From JANNMJ01 sp031426455 (GTDB taxonomy: Bacteria > Bacteroidota > Bacteroidia > Cytophagales > Hymenobacteraceae), in contig JANPLI010000070.1 of assembly GCA_031426455.1 (NCBI GenBank), positions 1-36,058 on the forward strand: 36,058 nucleotides of DNA. The letters run 5' to 3'. The notes under the pieces were generated by a model. The model saw only the letters and a list, made by a program, of their open reading frames with translations. It had not been told where the DNA came from and made no database searches. Of the stretch, positions 31,860 through 36,058 are shown piece after piece. The translations under genes were made by a program, and so were the position numbers. The stretch's first letter is position 1. Every line of letters starts with the position of its first letter.

Positions 31860-34196
31860 ATGCCACACGTTACGACTACCCGCCCGCTGTTCAGCGGCAT
31901 TCTGTTACTCCTGCTGCTGACCCTGCAGCCCGCCGCCGCGCAGCGCATCGGCTTGGTTTTGAGCGGCGGTGGCGCCAAAGGACTGGCGCACGTGGGAGTG
32001 CTAAAGGCGTTGGAAGAGCACCACATTCCGGTCGATTACATCGTCGGCACGTCGATGGGGTCGGTGGTGGGGTCGCTATACGCGGCTTCCTATTCCCCGC
32101 GCGACATTGAGGAGATGGTTTATACGGCGGATTTTCAGAGCTGGGTCAGCGGAAAGCAGCTTGCTGACCGTACCTACAACTATCCCGCTTCCGACCCCTC
32201 GCCGGCTGCGCTGCGGGTGGGCATCCGGCTGACCAAGCGGGATTCGATATTCAGGGCCCAGCTTTCGCCGACGCTGATCAATGACGTAAACCTCAACTTC
32301 GTGCTGGCCCGGCTCCTGGCGCCGGCCGCCGCGCGGGCCAACTACGATTTCGACAAGCTCTTCATCCCCTTTCGCTGCCTGGCCGCCGATGTGTTCACGC
32401 GGCGGCAGGAGGTGCTGAAAACCGGGCTGTTGAGCGACGCCGTGCGCTCGTCGATGGCCGTGCCGCTGGTGTTCCGGCCCATCCGCAACGCCGAAGGCCG
32501 CTATCTCTTCGACGGCGGCATCCTCAATAACTTCCCCGTCGATGTGATGCGCGACGCGTTCAAGCCCGACATTATTATTGGCATCAACGTGGGCGACGCG
32601 GCCTTCAAGAAATACCCGTTCGGCAAAGACGACCAAATGCTGGCCTCGACGCTGCTTTTTCTGGGCGCCGACCGGGCCGATACCCTGAGCGTGGGCAAAA
32701 ACGGCGTCTTCATTCAGCCTGATCTCGACGGCTACGGCTCCACCGATTTCGCCCGCGTCCGCCAGCTGGTCGAGATCGGTTACAAAGCCGCTATGGCGAA
32801 GATGCCCTTGATCGAAGCCAATATCAAGCGCCGCGTCGATTCCGTGGATCTGGCCCGCCGCCGGGTGCAGTTCGAGGCCCGCCAGCCGGTGGCGCAGTTT
32901 AAAAAAATTACCGTGCGCGGCCTGCCGCTGGAAAGCCAGAACGAGTACGTGCGCCGCTTTTTCCGTAAAACCGGCAAGTATTATTCGATTGATGACATTG
33001 CCGACGGCTACTACCGTCTCGCGTCCGACGATTTTTTCCGGGGCGTTTACCCGCGCATCCGCTACGACAAGGCCAGCGACGGCTACTCGCTTGACCTCGA
33101 CGTGCAACAAAACAACAACCTGTCGGCCGAAATCGGTGGAATTCTGGCCACCCGGCCGCTCGACAATTTTTACCTCGGCGCCGAATACTACGTGCTGCGG
33201 AAATTCCGCTACTCCGTAGCCGGCAACCTCAGCTTGGGGCGCTTCTATAATGCCGGTCAGGTGCTGGGCCGCATTACCGTACCCGCGCGCCGGGCTTATT
33301 TCGTGGAGCCGGGTATCACGTTCAACCAGTGGAGTTTCCAGAGCGGCGGCGGCCTGCTGCAACGCGACGTGCAGAATACGCTGATCGAGCAGCAGGACCT
33401 CAAGATCGGGCTGCTTTCGGGCATCTCGCCCAACTACAAGAGCCGCGTGGGCCTGGAAGCCGCCTGGATCGGACTGCGCGACCGCTACACGACGCAGGGC
33501 GTCATCGCATACGGCGACCTGCTTGCCAAAACCACGTTCGTAGGCGGCATTACGGGGCTGCGCTACTCGCGCTCGACGCTGAACCGCAAGCAGTACGCCA
33601 CCGCCGGGATACAAGCCACCGCCAGCCTGCGCTACGTGCGCGGCACGGAAGACTTCCGGCCCGGTACCGGCGATTCGACCCTCGCCGCCGCCCGCCACGA
33701 CCACCACTGGGGGATGCTGCGCCTGAGCGCCGAGAAGTATTACGCCCTGACGGCCCGCCAGACGCTGGGCCTGGCCGGCGAAGTACTGGTCTCGACGCTG
33801 CCCCGCTTCACAAACTACCGCGCCGCGCAGCTCATCTCGCCGGCCTTTCAGCCGCTGCCCGATTCCCGGACGCTTTTCCTCGATAACTACCGCGCCACGC
33901 AGTTTGTGGCGGTGGGCGGGCGTTATATCCTGGGCCTTTACGGCAAGCTCGAATGGCGCTCCGAGCTGTGGATTCACCTGCGCGGGCGCCGCTGGGAACC
34001 CGGCGACCTCCCCGAAACCTACCGCACAACGACGGCCTTTACCCGGCCGCGTTTCACGGTGCAGACCGGCTTGGTGTACCAGACGCCCGTCGGCCCGTTG
34101 GCGCTGCACGCCATTCAGTACGACGACGGTACCAAACGCTTCGGCGTCTTCGGCCATATCGGCTACCTGCTCTTTCACGGGCGTGCCTTGGACTGA
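31860..34196 (+). CDS. Patatin-like phospholipase with POTRA-like and outer-membrane barrel domains
   Basis: 778 residues from the ATG at 31860, which is followed by a good signal peptide (FSGILLLLLLTLQPAAAQ). The patatin domain (29-320) has the oxyanion motif SGGGAKG, the nucleophile Ser65 in GTSMG, and Asp218 in DGG. Residues about 345-430 resemble a POTRA domain (ITVRGLPLESQNEYVRRFF). The rest, to the C-terminus, is a BamA/Omp85-type barrel of alternating strands ending VFGHIGYLLFHGR. This layout equals PlpD-type (type Vd) autotransporters, so the lipase is probably carried to the surface by its own barrel. The natural substrate is unknown; surface phospholipase activity is inference. Confidence 0.9.
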   Translation: MPHVTTTRPLFSGILLLLLLTLQPAAAQRIGLVLSGGGAKGLAHVGVLKALEEHHIPVDYIVGTSMGSVVGSLYAASYSPRDIEEMVYTADFQSWVSGKQLADRTYNYPASDPSPAALRVGIRLTKRDSIFRAQLSPTLINDVNLNFVLARLLAPAAARANYDFDKLFIPFRCLAADVFTRRQEVLKTGLLSDAVRSSMAVPLVFRPIRNAEGRYLFDGGILNNFPVDVMRDAFKPDIIIGINVGDAAFKKYPFGKDDQMLASTLLFLGADRADTLSVGKNGVFIQPDLDGYGSTDFARVRQLVEIGYKAAMAKMPLIEANIKRRVDSVDLARRRVQFEARQPVAQFKKITVRGLPLESQNEYVRRFFRKTGKYYSIDDIADGYYRLASDDFFRGVYPRIRYDKASDGYSLDLDVQQNNNLSAEIGGILATRPLDNFYLGAEYYVLRKFRYSVAGNLSLGRFYNAGQVLGRITVPARRAYFVEPGITFNQWSFQSGGGLLQRDVQNTLIEQQDLKIGLLSGISPNYKSRVGLEAAWIGLRDRYTTQGVIAYGDLLAKTTFVGGITGLRYSRSTLNRKQYATAGIQATASLRYVRGTEDFRPGTGDSTLAAARHDHHWGMLRLSAEKYYALTARQTLGLAGEVLVSTLPRFTNYRAAQLISPAFQPLPDSRTLFLDNYRATQFVAVGGRYILGLYGKLEWRSELWIHLRGRRWEPGDLPETYRTTTAFTRPRFTVQTGLVYQTPVGPLALHAIQYDDGTKRFGVFGHIGYLLFHGRALD

Positions 34197-34282
34197 AGCC
34201 TTTCCCGGCCACCAGCGAGTTATCTGGCACCTGAAGCCAGCCTGCGCCGGGTCGAACGCTCGTTCATTTGGTCCGTTACGGA

Positions 34283-34328
34283 CCGCCGCCCCCTGCCAGC
34301 GGCCGCCGACGCCAGCAGCGGGCGGCGG
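34283..34328 (+). terminator. Large GC hairpin after the patatin gene
   Basis: CCGCCGCCC (34283-34291) pairs with GGGCGGCGG (34320-34328) around a 28-base loop; a small hairpin GGTCCG-TTA-CGGACC (34270-34284) precedes it. It lies 86 bases after the stop codon and lacks a T tract, so a terminator role is tentative. Confidence 0.4.
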
Positions 34329-34409
34329 CATTTCCGGAGGAGCGTTAGCATCAGTTCAAAAAACGAGCCGTGTAAGAATCGGTTTAATTATTTTGTGTAA
34401 AAAAAGTGC

Positions 34410-34437
34410 AAAAAAGCCCCGAATAAGTTATTTGGGG
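34410..34437 (-). terminator. Intrinsic-terminator-like hairpin facing left
   Basis: The 21-base inverted repeat at 34417-34437 (CCCC...GGGG arms, with AATAA/TTATT inside) is followed on the minus strand by C and then T6 (34415-34410). On the plus strand it is followed by A6, so it can only work leftwards. No leftward gene is visible to its right. Confidence 0.45.
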
Positions 34438-34468
34438 AAAAAATGTTCAAGTTTTTTACGAAAAATGC

Positions 34469-34498
34469 TTGACAAAACCCCGGCTCTGCTTACCTTTC
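34469..34498 (+). promoter_or_regulatory. Bacteroidota-type promoter for the Roadblock-like pair
   Basis: TTG at 34469-34471, spacer of 19 bases, TACCTTTC at 34491-34498 (7/8 to TAnnTTTG). Spacing is ideal. A second candidate -7 element, TTATTTTG at 34388-34395, lies upstream. The leader to the ATG at 34621 would be about 115 bases. Confidence 0.55.
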
Positions 34499-34620
34499 GG
34501 ACGTTGAAGCCGCTGAGAGCGCCGTTCGTGAGCTAAAAAACGACTTTCGTGCTGCTGCCTCTTTCTGCCAGGATGAAGAAACTCCGCAAGTTTTCCTTAA
34601 AATCGTTCAATTCTCTCCCA

Positions 34621-35025
34621 ATGTCCACTTCCAATATCCAGCGGTACAACAAAATTGTGCAAAATGTTGTCGGCGATCTACCCGCCGCCATCGCCGTCGC
34701 CGTCGTCGATACGGCTACCGGACTGACCTTGGCGAGCCATTCCAACAGCGCTGGTTTCAGCCCGGAAGCCGCGGCAGCGCACAATGCGGAAGTGGTGAAA
34801 CAGGAGCTGCGCGCGATGCAGGCACTCAAGCTCGAAGGGCAGTTGCTGGAGGAGGTGTTGATCACGCTCTCGACGCAGTTGCACGTCATCAAGATCATCA
34901 ATGGCGGCGGGGCCTTCGTGTACCTGGCCGTCGATGCCCGCACGACGAACCTGGGCATTGCCCGGGAAGTGCTGCGCGAGCACATCAGCACGACGACGAG
35001 TCCTGCACTGGAAGTAGCGGCTTAA
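34621..35025 (+). CDS. Roadblock/LC7-like small protein A
   Basis: 134 residues from the ATG at 34621; an upstream frame to 34549 would add a basic stretch that looks like leader sequence. The order of elements fits the Roadblock/LC7 fold: an N-terminal helix (NIQRYNKIVQNV), a strand pair with turn (AIAVAVVDTATGLTLASHS, 23-41), a long central helix (about 47-78), strands LHVIKIINGGGAFVYLAVD (87-105), and a C-terminal helix after TNLGIAREVLREHI. Such proteins dimerise and often regulate small Ras-like GTPases (MglB/MglA type). The paralogue at 35151 follows in the same orientation. Fold assignment is by pattern, with moderate confidence; function is unknown. Confidence 0.75.
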   Translation: MSTSNIQRYNKIVQNVVGDLPAAIAVAVVDTATGLTLASHSNSAGFSPEAAAAHNAEVVKQELRAMQALKLEGQLLEEVLITLSTQLHVIKIINGGGAFVYLAVDARTTNLGIAREVLREHISTTTSPALEVAA

Positions 35026-35054
35026 ACCCCGCCCCGCAGACACGGTTGAAGTAG

Positions 35055-35088
35055 GAGGGGAGCAAGGCGCGCCACGTCTGCTCCCCTC
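35055..35088 (+). terminator. Hairpin between the two Roadblock-like genes
   Basis: GAGGGGAGCA (35055-35064) pairs perfectly with TGCTCCCCTC (35079-35088); the 14-base loop contains GGCGCGCC. No strong T tract follows, so it may attenuate rather than fully stop transcription into the next gene. Confidence 0.5.
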
Positions 35089-35150
35089 TCGGTTTCGGTG
35101 CTTTCGCTACTCTCCGGTTCCTTTCATTTCCTGCCTCGTTGGTTTTTGCT

Positions 35151-35681
35151 ATGCTTTCCATTCTTCCCCTCCGCCTGCTCGATTTATTTTCTTCTGCGGC
35201 TGCGGAAGAAGCCGACCGCCAGGCTTTCCCTCCGATCCCGGTCACCGGGTTCCGGATGCCGGAGGCTATGGATGCCCCGCTGGCGCGTGCAGAAGCGATT
35301 TCCCGACTCGACGAGGAAGGCACCCAGTTGTTGGCTCGCCTCCGGACGGCATTGCCGGATGTGCAGATGCTGGCCCTGGCCGAAACCAAAACCGGTATCC
35401 TGCTCGGGGCCGATCATTCGGGCGCTTCGCCCGCCGAAGCGCCCCGGGCAGCCGTTGCGCACTACGCCCGCCTGATCCGGACCAGGCAGCAGACTGCCGA
35501 ACCGCGGCAACAGCCCGACGAGGAAATGCAGGAAATGATCCTCACCCTCACCGACGAGGTGCATTTCGTGCGCCTGATTCGTGGCGGCACGCAGTTGCTC
35601 TATGCCGTGGCGCCGCGCAACTTAGGGCTGGGGGTGCTGCGCCAGGCCATCATCACGCACTGCGAAGAAGCCGAGGAGTAA
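35151..35681 (+). CDS. Roadblock/LC7-like small protein B with N-terminal extension
   Basis: 176 residues from the ATG at 35151. The C-terminal part aligns with protein A: ILTLTDEVHFVRLIRGG against ITLSTQLHVIKIINGG, and NLGLGVLRQAIITH against NLGIAREVLREH. The first strand pair is VQMLALAETKTGILLGADHS (71-90). An extra 55 residues at the start and a Gln/Glu/Pro-rich insertion (about 113-126) distinguish it. There is no signal peptide. Together with the paralogue upstream it may form a heterodimer acting on a small GTPase; no GTPase gene lies in the window, so this is inference. Confidence 0.7.
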   Translation: MLSILPLRLLDLFSSAAAEEADRQAFPPIPVTGFRMPEAMDAPLARAEAISRLDEEGTQLLARLRTALPDVQMLALAETKTGILLGADHSGASPAEAPRAAVAHYARLIRTRQQTAEPRQQPDEEMQEMILTLTDEVHFVRLIRGGTQLLYAVAPRNLGLGVLRQAIITHCEEAEE

Positions 35682-35756
35682 TGCAGCAAAGAAGCGGGTC
35701 TTGTGGTAGGTAGCCCGGCCGAAAAATCGCCCTTCACACCAAGTTGGTAGATTACG

Positions 35757-35793
35757 AACGGCTCGTTTTCCGAAGGGAAAACGAGCCGTTTTT
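35757..35793 (+). terminator. Strong intrinsic terminator after the Roadblock-like pair
   Basis: A perfect 15-bp stem (AACGGCTCGTTTTCC at 35757-35771, complement at 35776-35790) closed by a GAAG tetraloop and ending in T5 (35789-35793), 75 bases after the stop codon. Confidence 0.9.
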
Positions 35794-36058
35794 GCGTGGC
35801 GCCTGCTGACGGCCGAGGCGGGAAATATTTTTTCGGCCTTCGAGCAACCGCCCGTTGGTCGGTCGGCTCTGGGATGCAGAAGGTCGCAAAAACGCGGCCC
35901 CACCGGCACCTGCGAAGGCCAAGCAGTTCCGGCACCGACCCCTCCGCCGCTCGTCGCCCCCTATTGGTGGACCGCCCGCTGCACGTCGGTTTTCCTGTTT
36001 CAAGCCCTGGCGATTTTGAATCTGTTTCTCAAATTGCAAAGATCATAAAGAATACTAC
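35794..36058. other. Intergenic end of the window, no gene seen
   Basis: Apart from the terminator before it, this stretch has no coding frame that I trust on either strand. The last 50 bases turn AT-rich, which in this genome marks promoter regions; GATCTTTG on the minus strand (36037-36044) is one mismatch from the -7 element. Whatever it drives lies outside or is not recognisable. Confidence 0.5.

Larger units (their letters stand above)
34197..34620. other. 424-base intergenic region with hairpins and an AT-rich island, no gene seen
   Basis: The first half is GC-rich with inverted repeats at 34270-34284 and 34283-34328. From about 34378 to 34480 the DNA becomes markedly AT-rich for this genome and contains a leftward terminator-like hairpin and a promoter. 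An open frame from 34549 joins the following gene in frame but I place that gene's start at 34621. Confidence 0.6.

Noticed and set aside
32076..34331. 751-codon open frame antisense to the patatin gene
   Set aside because: The patatin frame has catalytic motifs, signal peptide and barrel; the antisense frame has no recognisable domain and follows from codon bias.
35794..36058. Possible structured non-coding RNA on the minus strand ending in the hairpin at 35757
   Set aside because: A -7-like element exists at 36037-36044, but the hairpin carries its T tract on the plus strand only, and no conserved RNA motif is recognisable.

Overview
The window looks like a chromosome segment of a GC-rich member of the Bacteroidota, most like Hymenobacter or a close relative in the Cytophagales. 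The reasons are: two proteins with C-terminal type IX secretion (Por) sorting domains, a Bacteroidota-type FabI and TonB, several good matches to the Bacteroidota -7 promoter element TAnnTTTG, few Shine-Dalgarno sequences, and high third-position GC that keeps long antisense frames open. This placement is inference; there is no rRNA in the window. I see no phage, complete insertion sequence or CRISPR array.

Layout. 1-3541: the tail of an unknown His-rich protein, a Rof-like Rho-binding antiterminator, a VF530-type small protein, a membrane-anchored GH25 lysozyme-like enzyme, a divergent HxlR regulator/NmrA-like oxidoreductase pair with a clear candidate operator between them, and a small charged protein. 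3701-5299: an ECF-like sigma factor with a TPR-bearing transmembrane protein that is probably its anti-sigma factor. 5340-15197: a surface-polysaccharide-flavoured region (multi-spanning membrane protein, Wzx-type flippase, polysaccharide deacetylase, Zn-ribbon methyltransferase, then a sugar aminotransferase overlapping the reading frame of a Gfo/Idh/MocA sugar dehydrogenase), interrupted by a secreted protein of unknown function and a possible small secreted protein. 15288-17459: a redoxin-like secreted protein followed by a cytochrome c / PHM-type copper monooxygenase / type IX sorting-domain fusion. 17625-17702: tRNA-Val(CAC).

17885-28133: an MsbA-like ABC exporter, a second type IX cargo protein, imidazolonepropionase (hutI), an inositol-monophosphatase-like enzyme, CsbD, an acidic hypothetical protein, TonB, an M61 aminopeptidase with PDZ domain, and the enoyl-ACP reductase FabI. 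28194-29089: a decayed PIN-domain (VapC-like) toxin fragment, a possible 56-residue membrane peptide, and a DinB/YfiT (BstA-like) thiol transferase. 29137-34196: a SulP transporter fused to STAS and beta-carbonic anhydrase domains, a G-rich telomere-like repeat tract, and a patatin/outer-membrane-barrel protein. 34469-35793: a good promoter, two tandem paralogous Roadblock/LC7-like small proteins, and a strong intrinsic terminator.

The points I consider most worth following are the tandem Roadblock/LC7-like pair with its own promoter and terminator, the split redoxin + heme/copper-monooxygenase secreted pair, the SulP-STAS-carbonic anhydrase fusion, dispersed arrays of 7-bp units (consensus NNNARGC), one of which supplies the stop codon of a methyltransferase gene, and the HxlR operator.
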